Below, piece by piece: positions 43,345 through 52,507 of a DNA stretch of 64,000 bases. The position numbers and the translations under genes are program-made. The stretch is from Bacteroidetes bacterium UBA4416 (GTDB taxonomy: Bacteria; Bacteroidota; Bacteroidia; B-17B0; Aurantibacillaceae): assembly GCA_002390745.1 (NCBI GenBank), contig DGQK01000030.1, forward strand, positions 62,001 to 126,000. Direction: 5' to 3'. Under the pieces are notes generated by a model that saw nothing but the letters and a program-made list of their open reading frames with translations, made no database searches and was not told the DNA's origin. How positions within the stretch are numbered: the first letter of the stretch is position 1; every line of letters begins with the position of its first letter.

Positions 43345-43875
43345 ATGAAAAGGAAAGCACTTTTCACTATAAAACAAGGAAGTTGGTTCGAAGCGGGTCT
43401 TTTCCCTATTGGCTTTTTTTTGGCTTTATGCATGCATAACGAATTTATCTTAGGCACGGTTTTGTATTTCAGTTTAGGCTGGATATACAGAGCCCTGGCA
43501 TTTAGACATATACGCATAACCGGCAAATTCATTATTGGATTCTGTTATTCAAAACCATTTAGAGCGACATACCGCTATCCTTACACCGATATCGTGCAGG
43601 TATATATTCCTCCACAAGGCAGAGGTTATTGGCGAATGCAATTCATTTTCAGAGGCGGAGCAGGAATTACTTCTAATGTTACAGATGATATCGATGCGAT
43701 CTGCCGGCATTTTATAAACAATCGCATTCCAATTGAAACGGGAAGTTCTTACCTTAGAAATATGATAGTGCAGTATAACACCAGGCTGCAAATCTCCCCC
43801 CAAAAGCAGATCGCTATCAGAAAAGCACGCGAGGCCGCAAGAAAAGCGAGGCTTGCCAGGTTGCAAAGAAGCTGA
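43345..43875 (+). CDS. Small membrane protein, unknown function
   Basis: 176 residues. Two hydrophobic segments (about residues 15-32 and 36-52) precede a beta-rich segment resembling a bacterial PH-like domain (FRATYRYPYTDIVQVYIPPQ, then WRMQFIFRGGAGITSNVTDD), and the end is a basic helix (IAIRKAREAARKARLARLQ). A PH-like fold on a two-helix anchor is common in Bacteroidota, but I cannot be sure. AT-richer leader than its neighbours. Stands alone between the efflux operon and a VOC gene. Confidence 0.65.
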   Translation: MKRKALFTIKQGSWFEAGLFPIGFFLALCMHNEFILGTVLYFSLGWIYRALAFRHIRITGKFIIGFCYSKPFRATYRYPYTDIVQVYIPPQGRGYWRMQFIFRGGAGITSNVTDDIDAICRHFINNRIPIETGSSYLRNMIVQYNTRLQISPQKQIAIRKAREAARKARLARLQRS

Positions 43876-43963
43876 TGGCAGCTCTTTTAAGTGAATAAAG
43901 GAATTTGTCGCAATTCACCTGCTTAATGTCGCTATTGCACATTCAAAACCGATGATGTTGCCG

Positions 43964-43971
43964 TACTTTTG
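43964..43971 (+). promoter_or_regulatory. Candidate -7 box TACTTTTG of the VOC gene
   Basis: Perfect TAnnTTTG, transcription start near 43978, 17 bases before the ATG. Confidence 0.5.
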
Positions 43972-43994
43972 TCAAACACCAAAACCAACCTACC

Positions 43995-44447
43995 ATGCAC
44001 AACGTTACTCCATTTTTATGGTTCAACAACCAGGCAGAAGAAGCGATGACATTCTACACTTCTGTATTTAAAGATTCTGAAATCACCAGCATCAACCGTG
44101 TGGGCGACAAGGTTTTCGGCGGCAGCTTCCGGATCGAAGACCGCCATTTCCATACACTCAACGGAGGCCCGATGTACCAGTTCACGCCTGCCATTTCATT
44201 GTATGTAAATTGTGAAACACAGGCGGAAGTAGATGAGCTTTGGGACAAGCTTACCGCCAACGGCGGAGAGCCGGGCAAGTGCGGCTGGCTGAAAGATAAG
44301 TATGGCCTGTCATGGCAGATCATTCCCTCCGCGTTGACCAGACTGATGAGCGATAAGGATGCAAAAAAAGCCAACCAGGTTGTACAAGCCATGCTGCAAA
44401 TGGGAAAGATCGATATCCAGGCATTGCAGGACGCATACAACCGATAA
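43995..44447 (+). CDS. VOC family protein (PhnB-like)
   Basis: 150 residues. The vicinal-oxygen-chelate fold of the PhnB/3-demethylubiquinone type is recognisable: PFLWFNNQAEEAMTFYTSVF (residues 6-25), FRIEDRHFHTLNGGP, AISLYVNCETQAEVDELWDK and CGWLKDKYGLSWQIIPS. Metal ligands of true VOC enzymes are replaced in many PhnB-like proteins, so activity is unclear. It is a monocistronic gene with its own promoter box and terminator. Confidence 0.9.
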   Translation: MHNVTPFLWFNNQAEEAMTFYTSVFKDSEITSINRVGDKVFGGSFRIEDRHFHTLNGGPMYQFTPAISLYVNCETQAEVDELWDKLTANGGEPGKCGWLKDKYGLSWQIIPSALTRLMSDKDAKKANQVVQAMLQMGKIDIQALQDAYNR

Positions 44448-44462
44448 TCCCGGTATTCCTGC

Positions 44463-44504
44463 AAAACCGTTTCACAGGTCGACTGATCCTGTGAAACGGT
44501 TTTT
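44463..44504 (+). terminator. Intrinsic terminator of the VOC gene
   Basis: Sixteen-base stem AAAACCGTTTCACAGG with its complement, nine-base loop, followed by T residues; 16 bases past the stop. Confidence 0.88.
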
Positions 44505-44624
44505 GCGTTCAGCGCAGCCCACTCTCTCAGGTTACCGGTTTAACGCATTTTCGGCTTACCGCAACGGATACTTTCCAGGTTGGAACGAATATACATTTCA
44601 AAACCTTCCTGTTTGCAAAGAGCT

Positions 44625-44632
44625 TATTTTTG
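44625..44632 (+). promoter_or_regulatory. Candidate -7 box TATTTTTG of the six-repeat T9SS gene
   Basis: Perfect TAnnTTTG; transcription start near 44639, leader of about 86 bases before the ATG at 44726. Confidence 0.45.
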
Positions 44633-44725
44633 TAAGGGCACCTGCATTGGCACCATAAGCCGGATAAACACGGCCTAAATTCCAAATTGCAGGAGTAAAA
44701 AAAAGATCAATTTTAATCAAACCTT

Positions 44726-46624
44726 ATGAAAAAACAATTACTAAGCAAAGTGTGTGTTTTGGTGGCGGGCATGGCCATCAGTGTTTCTACTTCACAGGCA
44801 CAAGGTTTCCAGACAACCGCCACCAATTGGAATGTAGTGGTTGGCGGCTTGTACAATACTTCCGGAAACTGGGGATTTAATCTCCTGAGTGCGAGCGCTA
44901 CAAGCAATAACACCAACAACAACCAAACCTGGGCAACGATGGACATCGACGGAGATGGTAAGCCGGATCTCATCGTCACGGCACAAAACGATGCTTCGGG
45001 TTATGACAAAAATTTCAGCACAACCAATAACCCTTATTGGAAAGTGTACCTCAACAATGGCAGCGGCTTTTCCACAACAGCTACCAACTGGCCTGTGCCG
45101 GTAGGCGGCCTGTACAATACTTCCGGAAACTGGGGCTTTAATGCCGTATACGGAAATGCATCAACGAACAGTGTCGTTAATAATCAAACCTGGGCAACGA
45201 TGGATATAAACGGCGACCATAAGCCCGACCTTGTGGTGACTGCGCAAAACGATGCTTCCGGCTACGACAAGGCATTCAGCCCTGCCAACAATCCTTACTG
45301 GAAAGTATACCTTAACACAGGCACCGGCTTTTCGACAACGGCCACCAACTGGCCTGTTCCTACAGGCGGTTTATACAATAATGCCGGAAACTGGGGCTTC
45401 AACAATACATCCGGCTCTGCCTCTGCCAACTCTGTTGTCCAGAATCAAACCTGGAGCACGATGGATATGAACGGCGATGATAAGCCGGACTTAATCGTAG
45501 CTGCCGAGAACGATGCGTCGGGTTACGATAAGGCATTCAGCCCAGGCAACAATCCTTATTGGATCGTGTACCTGAACACAGGCACAGGCTTTTCCACAAC
45601 ACCTACCACCTGGCGCGTTCCTACGGGAGGCTACTATTCCAGCGCCGGCAACTGGGGCTTTAATGCCACCTTCGGAAATGCCGCATCCGGCAGCACACTC
45701 AACAATCAGTCGTGGAGCACGATGGATATTGACGGCGACAAAAAGCCCGACCTCATTATCACAGCGCAAAACGATGCTTCGGGTTATGAAAAAGTGTTCA
45801 GCCCTGCCAACAATCCTTACTGGATCGTGTACCTCAATAATGGCACAAGCTTTTCCACCACAGCCAGCAACTGGCCGATTCCCGTGGGAGGCTATTACAG
45901 CTCCGCAGGCAATTGGGGCTACAACACTACCAGCGCTGATGCCTCGTCCAGCAGCACGCTCAACAACCAGACCTGGAGCACGATGGATATTGACGGCGAT
46001 GGCAAAGCAGACCTCGTAGTAAGCGCACAGAACGACGCCTCAGGCTACGAAAAAGTATTCAGCCCTACCATCAACCCGTACTGGAAAGCTTACCTCAACA
46101 CAGGCACACGCTTTTCGGCAACGGCTACCAACTGGACCGTGCCTGTGGGCGGCCTGTACAACAGCACCGGCAACTGGGGTTACAATTCCACCTTTGGACT
46201 TGCCTCCGTCAACAGCACCAACAACAACCAATCCTGGAGCACGATGGATATCGACGGAGATAAAAAACCCGACCTGATCGTCACGGCGCAGAACGATGCC
46301 TCGGGCTATGAGAAAGTATTCAGCCCTACCATTAATCCTTACTGGAAAGTGTATAAGAGCGCTTCTACCGTGGGCTTCGAAAGCCCGGCAGGCAAACCTG
46401 CGCAGGAGGTAACGGTATATCCGAATCCGTCCAATGGCAGCTTTACAATCCTTTTCCCGCAGGAAACAGTAAATGCAACCACAGAGGTGTATAATGTGAT
46501 GGGAGAGAAAGTCCTGCAAAGTGCGGGAGCTCACATCGACCTTAGCAGCTTCCCGAAAGGCGCATACATGGCGGTAATTTCCGATGGCACTAAAACCTAC
46601 ACTAAAAAACTGATCCTGCAATAA
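44726..46624 (+). CDS. Secreted six-repeat (FG-GAP/VCBS-like) protein with T9SS type A sorting domain
   Basis: 632 residues. Signal peptide 1-26 (ending TSQAQ). Residues 27-548 are exactly six units of 87 residues with no gap; each has GFSTTATNW, GGLYN, GNWGF, QTWSTMDIDGDGKPDLIV, QNDASGY and NPYWKVYLN. The DxDGDxxPD loop is a calcium-binding type found in FG-GAP/VCBS propellers, so a six-bladed or similar beta-propeller is likely. The last 84 residues form the T9SS type A tail (VTVYPNPSNGSFTI to TYTKKLILQ). It stands alone with its own promoter box and strong terminator. Function unknown; a secreted enzyme-free adhesion or binding protein is a guess. Confidence 0.88.
   Translation: MKKQLLSKVCVLVAGMAISVSTSQAQGFQTTATNWNVVVGGLYNTSGNWGFNLLSASATSNNTNNNQTWATMDIDGDGKPDLIVTAQNDASGYDKNFSTTNNPYWKVYLNNGSGFSTTATNWPVPVGGLYNTSGNWGFNAVYGNASTNSVVNNQTWATMDINGDHKPDLVVTAQNDASGYDKAFSPANNPYWKVYLNTGTGFSTTATNWPVPTGGLYNNAGNWGFNNTSGSASANSVVQNQTWSTMDMNGDDKPDLIVAAENDASGYDKAFSPGNNPYWIVYLNTGTGFSTTPTTWRVPTGGYYSSAGNWGFNATFGNAASGSTLNNQSWSTMDIDGDKKPDLIITAQNDASGYEKVFSPANNPYWIVYLNNGTSFSTTASNWPIPVGGYYSSAGNWGYNTTSADASSSSTLNNQTWSTMDIDGDGKADLVVSAQNDASGYEKVFSPTINPYWKAYLNTGTRFSATATNWTVPVGGLYNSTGNWGYNSTFGLASVNSTNNNQSWSTMDIDGDKKPDLIVTAQNDASGYEKVFSPTINPYWKVYKSASTVGFESPAGKPAQEVTVYPNPSNGSFTILFPQETVNATTEVYNVMGEKVLQSAGAHIDLSSFPKGAYMAVISDGTKTYTKKLILQ
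44804..46369 (+). repeat. Six in-frame tandem repeats of 261 bp
   Basis: Units of exactly 87 codons inside the T9SS protein gene, without insertion or deletion between units. The DNA is close enough between units to allow recombination in places (e.g. the stretch coding for the DxDGD loop and QNDASGY). Confidence 0.9.
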
Positions 46625-46640
46625 TTAGTTTCACATCATA

Positions 46641-46675
46641 AAAAATCCCGTTACGTATATCGTAACGGGATTTTT
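46641..46675. terminator. Bidirectional terminator
   Basis: Perfect 15-bp stem (AAAAATCCCGTTACG and complement) with a five-base loop and T tails on both strands, 17 bases past the stop of the six-repeat gene and downstream of the minus-strand gene ending at 46812. Confidence 0.9.
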
Positions 46676-46811
46676 ATTTTACGGTGTCTTTGCATGTCTG
46701 AGCTACCGCAGTAAACAATGCCATGGTGACTCCGGCTGCCCTCAGTCACCAATTTCTCAAAGCCCTCTGTAGCGGTGAACTGAAGCACCTGAGGCCAGCG
46801 CCGGGCCACGC

Positions 46812-47996
46812 TTACAATGCTTTCCTGTATTTTTCCGTATCGGCGAATACCGCTTTCAGAATGGCCGCTTCCTCGTCGGACACCGTGGCGTTTCTCCTGG
46901 CATATACGCGGCTGGCTGTTTCCAACATTTTATCGAGCTTATATACTTCCATGCCTTCGGCACCTCCCCAGGCAAAGGAGGGAATGTGTGTCGGCGGAAA
47001 ACCTCCCCCGAAAATATTCGCGCCTACACCTACTACGGTGCCCGTGTTGAACATGGTGTTTATGCCGCATTTGCTGTGATCGCCCATCATAAGCCCGCAG
47101 AACTGCAGGCCCGTGTCAACCATCTGATCTTTTTTGTAATTGTATAGTTTAACGTTACCGTAATTATTCTTCAGGTTGCTGTTATTGCTGTCTGCACCGA
47201 GGTTGCACCATTCGCCAATGACGCTGTTGCCAAGGAATCCATCGTGCCCTTTATTGCTGTAACCCATTACCACCGAATTGTTGACCTCGCCGCCTACTTT
47301 GCAATGCGGCCCCACGGTGGTTGGTCCGTAGATCTTGGTGCCCAGTTTCAGCGAGGCGTGTTCTCCCAGACTGAAGGGACCGCGGATGATGCTGCCTTCC
47401 ATCACTTCGGCGTCGCGGCCTATATAAACAGGCCCAGACTTTGTATTGAGGATGCTCGCCTCGACGATGGCCCCTTCTTCCAGGAATACCAGCGTGGGAT
47501 CCCCGATTACCGTATTGGTTGCCGGCAAGGGCTGCGAGGTTCTTCCTTTGGTAAGGCGTTCGAAATCCTGCCTGATGGCAGCATCGTTCTTCGAGAAAAA
47601 ATTCCAGACATCCTTCATGGAAATGTATTCTGTTTCTACTTCGCGCGCTTTGCCCAGGAGTGCTTCCGCATCAAAACTGCCTGCATCATCGCTTCTCCAG
47701 GCCAGGAGATCGTTGCCCCTGCGGATGCCTTCATGCGGTTTCAGGTTTTTTACCAGGCCTAGAAGCTCTGCGGTAGGCGCAATCTTACCGTTGATGAAGA
47801 GGTTATCGCGCTCCGCTTTCAGAGGAAATTTTCCCGACAGATAAGCCTGTGTGTGGAAACTGACTTTGCTTTGCAACTCAAGCTCCCATTTTTCGCGAAT
47901 GGTGAGAATGCCCGTTCTGAGCTCGCATACGGGCTTGGTATACGTAAATGGCAGCAGGTTTAACCTGGAATAATCGTCGAATAAAATGTAATTCAT
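46812..47996 (-). CDS. GlmU-family putative sugar-nucleotidyltransferase
   Basis: 394 residues from ATG 47996 (MNYILFDDYSRLNLLPFTYT, the usual start of this family); an in-frame ATG at 48029 with an A-rich lead is an alternative that adds 11 residues. The N-terminal half resembles a nucleotidyltransferase fold but I do not see the full LxxGxGTRM motif of active enzymes; TGILTIREKWELE follows. The C-terminal half is a left-handed beta-helix of hexapeptide repeats (VFLEEGAIVEASILN, then GSIIRGPFSLGEHASLKLGT, then VGPHCKVGGEVNNSVVMGYS). These proteins are common in Bacteroidota as 'GlmU family' with unproven substrates. Confidence 0.85.
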   Translation of the reverse strand: MNYILFDDYSRLNLLPFTYTKPVCELRTGILTIREKWELELQSKVSFHTQAYLSGKFPLKAERDNLFINGKIAPTAELLGLVKNLKPHEGIRRGNDLLAWRSDDAGSFDAEALLGKAREVETEYISMKDVWNFFSKNDAAIRQDFERLTKGRTSQPLPATNTVIGDPTLVFLEEGAIVEASILNTKSGPVYIGRDAEVMEGSIIRGPFSLGEHASLKLGTKIYGPTTVGPHCKVGGEVNNSVVMGYSNKGHDGFLGNSVIGEWCNLGADSNNSNLKNNYGNVKLYNYKKDQMVDTGLQFCGLMMGDHSKCGINTMFNTGTVVGVGANIFGGGFPPTHIPSFAWGGAEGMEVYKLDKMLETASRVYARRNATVSDEEAAILKAVFADTEKYRKAL

Positions 47997-48132
47997 CTCA
48001 GGATGGTTTGAGGTATCCAATATCATCATTTTTTAGGAAAGGGAAAAGTACAGGCCGTAAATATATACAGGACTTTTGAGGAGCTGCACGAAGCCGGGCC
48101 GTGATTTGTTCCATGCAGCATAAAGGATACTT

Positions 48133-50442
48133 TCAGGGATTCTGCGAGCCGAGGATCTTAAACTCCGTGCGGCGGTTGAGACCATGTTGTTCGTCGGTGC
48201 ATTCCACCCCATCGGCACAGCCATTCCGCAAGCGGGTTTCGCCATAGCCGATAGCGGTAAGGCGGTCCCTCGAAATGCCTTTTGCCACCAGGTAATTCAC
48301 TGCCGCTTTTGCCCGTTTTTGCGACAGTAAAAGGTTGTAGTGATCAGAGCCCTGCGAATCGGTGTGCGAGCTTATCTCGATCTTCAGGCTCTGATCGTTT
48401 TTCAGCACTGAGATCACCTTATCAAGAATGTTAGTACCGGCTTCATCAAGGCTATACCCGTTTTTTCCATAAGTAATGCTTTCTATGATCGTTATCTCTG
48501 CGTGCTTCCCTTTATTTTTCAGGTTCATCACTTCCAGCCAGGGGTCATCCACCGAGAACTCCCCGAGCGCCGACTTATCTATTCCCAGCAAAGCGTATTC
48601 AAACTTATCATTCTTTCCTTTTTCCAACTCCTTATAGATTTTGCCTTTCGAATCGGCGATGTAGATCCTGGATACATGCATGAATTTATGCTCGCTATCG
48701 TCCAGCTTAAGCAGGTAATCTTTATCGACGCTGAGGTTACGGAATTCGAAATGGCCTTTTTCATCGGTAAGGATATTCCGGATGACTTTATCCTTATCAA
48801 AAACAGTGATCCTGGCGTTGGCCAGCGGTTTTTTATCCTGATCGTACATACTGCCTTTCAGGTTCATGATCAGCTCACTGTCTTCCACCACCAGCTCTTC
48901 GAGTGCTGCTTTATCGGTAGCGAGCAGCCTGAAGTCGAAGCGGTCTTTTGTACGGGTAAGCGGAACCTTCACCTCTTTTCCTTTTTTGTTGGTGAGAATG
49001 ACTTTCACGTCTTCCGGCAGATCGGAGTCTTCGATGCTGAGCAGGTAGTCCTGGTCGGAAGGCAGGTTCCTGAAAGCAAAAGCTCCCAGCCCATCGGTTG
49101 TGGTTTCCTCTGAAATATCGTTGCTCTCATTCGTGATCGTTACTTTCTTGCCTGCCACAGGCTTCGTTGGACCGGAGCCAAACATAACATTGCCTGCAAT
49201 ATTGACCTCATCCTCCCCATCATCGTAAAGATCAGGCATACCGCTCTTTTCTACCGGCAGGTTCCTGAACACAAAGTTCATCCCGTTTTGCCGGTGTGTC
49301 ACCCGCACCAGCTTTCCGTCTTTGCCGGCAAGGTAGTAGCGTGTTTTGTTTTTAAACCTCGGATCATCGTTTTCCAGCTCGGCCAGGTAGTACTTGTCGG
49401 TTTCCAACGCATTGAAAGCAAAATAGCCTTTATCATCCGTTTTCGTAGAATCAATGCGCTTCAGGAGAGAATCCAGTAAAAATACCTTTACCTGTTTGGC
49501 GGGCTCATCCAGATTCCTCGTCAGCAACACCTGCCCTTCGGTCCGGACATACCTGCTTCTGAACAGAAAGCTGTAAATATCATCCTTCCCCTTGCCTCCC
49601 CCGCGGTTAGAAGAGATATAACCGGTAGAGTCTGTGGTGAAGCTAATCCCGAAATCGTCGCCGCTGCTGTTGAGGTTGAGCCCTTCGTTGCGCCTCAGCT
49701 GCCAGGCAGCGTTCACATACCTGGCGGAAAATACATCCAGCCCCCCAAAACCCGGAAGGCCATTTGAGGAGAAAAACAACAGACCGTCTTTGCGGATGTA
49801 CGGGAACATCTCATCACCTTGGGTATTCACACCGGGGCCAAGATTTACAGGCTTATCCCAGCTGTCGCCGCTTTTTGTGCATACCCAGATATCCTTTCCT
49901 CCGTATCCTCCGGGCATATCGGACACAAAGAACAGGCTGTTGCCATCGGTGCTGACGCTGGCGTGTGCGCAGGAGTAGACATCGGAATTATAGGGAAAAG
50001 GTACTGCCTTCGACCAGTGCCTGCCCTCTTTCGTCAAGGTGTATAGCTTGGCATAATTGACAAAATTCTGAGCTGTTTTTTTCACGTAGGTTACACGCGT
50101 CAGATAAAGCACCTTTGCATCAGCCGAAAAGGCCACAGGCCCATCGTGGTAACTGGCATTCACGCTCGCCGAGAAAGAACGGGCTTTCCTGTAAACGCCC
50201 CCGGTTGATTCGGCCGATAATACATTCATGTACTGCTGTCCCCCGTATCCAGATTCCAGCAGGTCCGTCTGCTTTTCGCCCGTGTATACAAGGCTATTGG
50301 CTAAACCATAGGCACAAAACTCCGAGTTCTTTGTATTCAGGCTTTCGAGGTTCGTGAGTGTATATTCCTGCGGCTTAGCCTGGGAAAGCCCTGCAACCGA
50401 CATCACTAAGAGGAAAAAAATATAAAAGCAATGCTTCGTCAC
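48133..50442 (-). CDS. OmpA family protein with PD40 propeller and three regulatory-like domains
   Basis: 769 residues. Signal peptide 1-22 (AGLSQAK). PD40/WD40-like blades at about 60-290 (FSADAKVLYLTR, VSTDGNSLFFVSDMPGGYGG, IRKDGLLFFSSNGLPGFGGL). Three carboxypeptidase-regulatory-like beta units follow (about 295-400, 425-530, 545-640), each with the pattern DDKGYFAFNAL or DEKGHFEFRNL. The OmpA C-terminal domain fills about 650-769, with HTDSQGSDHYNLLLSQKRAK and NRRTEF holding the diaminopimelate-binding Asp and Arg. It should anchor an outer-membrane complex to peptidoglycan. It is the third gene of the type B CTD/PorP-SprF operon, which it follows by 2 bases. Confidence 0.92.
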   Translation of the reverse strand: MTKHCFYIFFLLVMSVAGLSQAKPQEYTLTNLESLNTKNSEFCAYGLANSLVYTGEKQTDLLESGYGGQQYMNVLSAESTGGVYRKARSFSASVNASYHDGPVAFSADAKVLYLTRVTYVKKTAQNFVNYAKLYTLTKEGRHWSKAVPFPYNSDVYSCAHASVSTDGNSLFFVSDMPGGYGGKDIWVCTKSGDSWDKPVNLGPGVNTQGDEMFPYIRKDGLLFFSSNGLPGFGGLDVFSARYVNAAWQLRRNEGLNLNSSGDDFGISFTTDSTGYISSNRGGGKGKDDIYSFLFRSRYVRTEGQVLLTRNLDEPAKQVKVFLLDSLLKRIDSTKTDDKGYFAFNALETDKYYLAELENDDPRFKNKTRYYLAGKDGKLVRVTHRQNGMNFVFRNLPVEKSGMPDLYDDGEDEVNIAGNVMFGSGPTKPVAGKKVTITNESNDISEETTTDGLGAFAFRNLPSDQDYLLSIEDSDLPEDVKVILTNKKGKEVKVPLTRTKDRFDFRLLATDKAALEELVVEDSELIMNLKGSMYDQDKKPLANARITVFDKDKVIRNILTDEKGHFEFRNLSVDKDYLLKLDDSEHKFMHVSRIYIADSKGKIYKELEKGKNDKFEYALLGIDKSALGEFSVDDPWLEVMNLKNKGKHAEITIIESITYGKNGYSLDEAGTNILDKVISVLKNDQSLKIEISSHTDSQGSDHYNLLLSQKRAKAAVNYLVAKGISRDRLTAIGYGETRLRNGCADGVECTDEQHGLNRRTEFKILGSQNP

Positions 50443-50444
50443 GT

Positions 50445-51392
50445 CTATAAAAATCTGGGAGATAGAATTTTGGATTTATAGCTTCCGAAATCAAACCCAA
50501 TCATGATCTCGTGAGAGGAGCCCAGCAATTTCCTGCTACCCATGGCCGCATCATAAGTATAGCCTATCCTTAACTCATCAGTGGCATGCAACTGAACAAG
50601 AAGCCCCGCACCATAATCCAGCCTGATGAATGCCCCGAGCCACAGGCGTTTATACATCAGGAAATTCAGATTAAGATCAGCCGAAGCAGCTGTCCTCACA
50701 TACCTCAGCATTACCGTCGGGCTGAATACCAGGTTCTCTCTGATCGCAAACGCTTTACCTGCCGTCAGGAAAACATGCGGGACAAGCACATAGGAAGAAT
50801 TCAGATGCTGCGTCTGCCCGGAACTGCCGGTGACGGTATAGTCCTTGCTGTAAAGCCTGGCACCGTTGAGGTGTGTGCTGCTGATCCCCACAAAGAAGGA
50901 ATTGCTTCGCAGGTAAAGGCCCGCATCGATATCCGCCGCACTGCGGTTGATGTTTGAAAGACCGGCTGCAGAAGGTTCATTGAGGTCTTTATAACTGACC
51001 TTATTGAAATTGAAACGGTAATTGATGTATCCGGCACGGAGACCGAAAGACAATTTGAAGCTGTTGCCGAGTTTCAGGATATAGGCCAGGTTTCCGTAGA
51101 TACCGGTCGTGCTCTTCGCACCGATCTGGTCAGACAGGACATTGACACCAACACCCAGCTTATCATTCCATACGGGAGCATGCGCCGTAAAGGCCAGTGT
51201 TGCAGGAGCCCCCGGGAAGCTTACCCATTGCTTGCGCATATCCGCCACAACGGCAATCGCATCCCGCGCGCCGGCATAGGCCGGATTTATAGCCAGCTGG
51301 TTGAACTGGTACAGGGCAAACTGCGGGTCCTGCTGCGCCTCTAAGGGCTTCATCAACCCAATCCATAAACAGATAATGATCCAATGTTTCAT
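50445..51392 (-). CDS. PorP/SprF family T9SS outer-membrane protein
   Basis: 315 residues from ATG 51392 (MKHWIIICLWIGLMKPLEAQ, a clean signal peptide); a longer frame to 51455 would add polar residues before it. The family opening QQDPQFALYQFNQLAINPAY is present, then AGARDAIAVVADMRKQWVSF and repeated beta-strands (LGVGVNVLSDQIG, YGNLAYILKLGNSFKLSFGL, LRIGYTYD). PorP/SprF proteins are needed for secretion or surface fixing of particular T9SS cargo with type B tails. It follows the type B protein by 13 bases and precedes the OmpA protein, the typical arrangement. Confidence 0.95.
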   Translation of the reverse strand: MKHWIIICLWIGLMKPLEAQQDPQFALYQFNQLAINPAYAGARDAIAVVADMRKQWVSFPGAPATLAFTAHAPVWNDKLGVGVNVLSDQIGAKSTTGIYGNLAYILKLGNSFKLSFGLRAGYINYRFNFNKVSYKDLNEPSAAGLSNINRSAADIDAGLYLRSNSFFVGISSTHLNGARLYSKDYTVTGSSGQTQHLNSSYVLVPHVFLTAGKAFAIRENLVFSPTVMLRYVRTAASADLNLNFLMYKRLWLGAFIRLDYGAGLLVQLHATDELRIGYTYDAAMGSRKLLGSSHEIMIGFDFGSYKSKILSPRFL

Positions 51393-51405
51393 GTTCTTAA
51401 GTTTC

Positions 51406-52209
51406 TTATCTGTTATTCGTAAGTTCCAGCCAGCCTTTGAGTGGTGCACTTCCATTCTTGAGGTCGATGATGTAAAAATAAGTAGCAGCCACTGCTTGTT
51501 GAGAGGAGGCGCCTATGGTTCCGCGCCACGCATTGTTGGCATTATCATAGTCTTTAATCTCAGCGAGCTTCTGCCCCCAGCGGTTATATATTTCTACTGT
51601 ATTGCCCGGAAATTGGGTGATGTTCTCGATATAAAAAACATCATTCACTCCGTCGCCGTCCGGTGAAAAGGCATTGTAAACCGTGATCTGACAAGGCTCG
51701 GAGCTGCCGTTAACCACCAGGCCACTCAGCCTTACCGTATCGACAGACGCCGGGCTTCCCGAACCTGTGTACTCGCATAGCACCATCACCGAATACGTGC
51801 CGGCCGGAAGGTTGGCCACCGCTGAGCAGGTAGTGCCTGCCGGGCAAAGCGACGGGATGTTCCAGTAATAACTGATCTTGAAATTGGCAGGATCAAGTCC
51901 AACCGGCAGCTTTGTCTCTATACGGATGCTTCCGTCGGTTTTATCAGCACAACTTGCCGGCGTCATGAAGGCACTGGCCGTGACACCAAACTCGCCTGCC
52001 AACTCCGACTGCAGGAAGCCCTGGGTAATGAGTTGTCCGTTTCCGTTCAGGGTGGTATAAAAGGGCTCACCAATGTTGAAGTATACCTCTATGCCCGAAG
52101 TCCCTACCGGACCACCGCCTCCGGCAGCGTTGATTACCTGCGGACTTACGCCCTGGGGCCTTGCCGTCAGAAAAAGGAATACAAATATTACAAAACAACT
52201 ATTCCTCAT
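51406..52209 (-). CDS. T9SS type B sorting-domain (gliding-motility C-terminal) protein
   Basis: 267 residues with a signal peptide ending TARPQG. The middle (45-180) has no clear family but shows GTSGIEVYFNIGEPFYTTL and a Cys-rich part (CPAGTTCSAVANLPAGTYSV). The C-terminal domain is type B: ITVYNAFSPDGDGVNDVFYI, VEIYNRWGQKLAEIKDYDN, AWRGTIG and TYFYIIDLKNG. It is first in the operon with PorP/SprF and OmpA genes, which suggests that these form its dedicated export and anchoring set. Its ATG overlaps the stop of a 29-codon upstream frame (ATGA), so translation may be coupled. Confidence 0.88.
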   Translation of the reverse strand: MRNSCFVIFVFLFLTARPQGVSPQVINAAGGGGPVGTSGIEVYFNIGEPFYTTLNGNGQLITQGFLQSELAGEFGVTASAFMTPASCADKTDGSIRIETKLPVGLDPANFKISYYWNIPSLCPAGTTCSAVANLPAGTYSVMVLCEYTGSGSPASVDTVRLSGLVVNGSSEPCQITVYNAFSPDGDGVNDVFYIENITQFPGNTVEIYNRWGQKLAEIKDYDNANNAWRGTIGASSQQAVAATYFYIIDLKNGSAPLKGWLELTNNR

Positions 52210-52295
52210 GAGTCAGAACCCGTCACGCCGGCATGGCTGCATACTACACAGGCAAGTGATAAGATAAAAAATAAAACTGTTCTTATCATGTTCAT
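52206..52295 (-). CDS. Possible micropeptide upstream of the type B protein
   Basis: A 29-codon frame that starts MNMIRTVLFFILSLAC and ends in TGA overlapping the ATG of the next gene (ATGA). The peptide looks like a bare signal peptide, with LSLAC as a possible lipobox. A near -7 box (TATCTTCG, 52355-52362) lies about 60 bases upstream of it. It may be a leader peptide that couples translation, a tiny lipoprotein or chance. Confidence 0.4.
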   Translation of the reverse strand: MNMIRTVLFFILSLACVVCSHAGVTGSDS

Positions 52296-52507
52296 CTGGT
52301 TTGTGAAGCTTGCGTCAGAACCGCTTGGCTTCAGCTGCGTTGAAAAAAGCCGTGCGAAGATAAGGCAAATGTGCATACCAAACAGCAGAATTAACATTTG
52401 CTTGCGAATCAGATAGTGAAAAGATAACAAAGCGCGGGCTACCGGATGGATAGCCGAAAACGGCTCGATGCATGAACCAAACTATTGGAAAACGGAAGAT
52501 GGAAATT

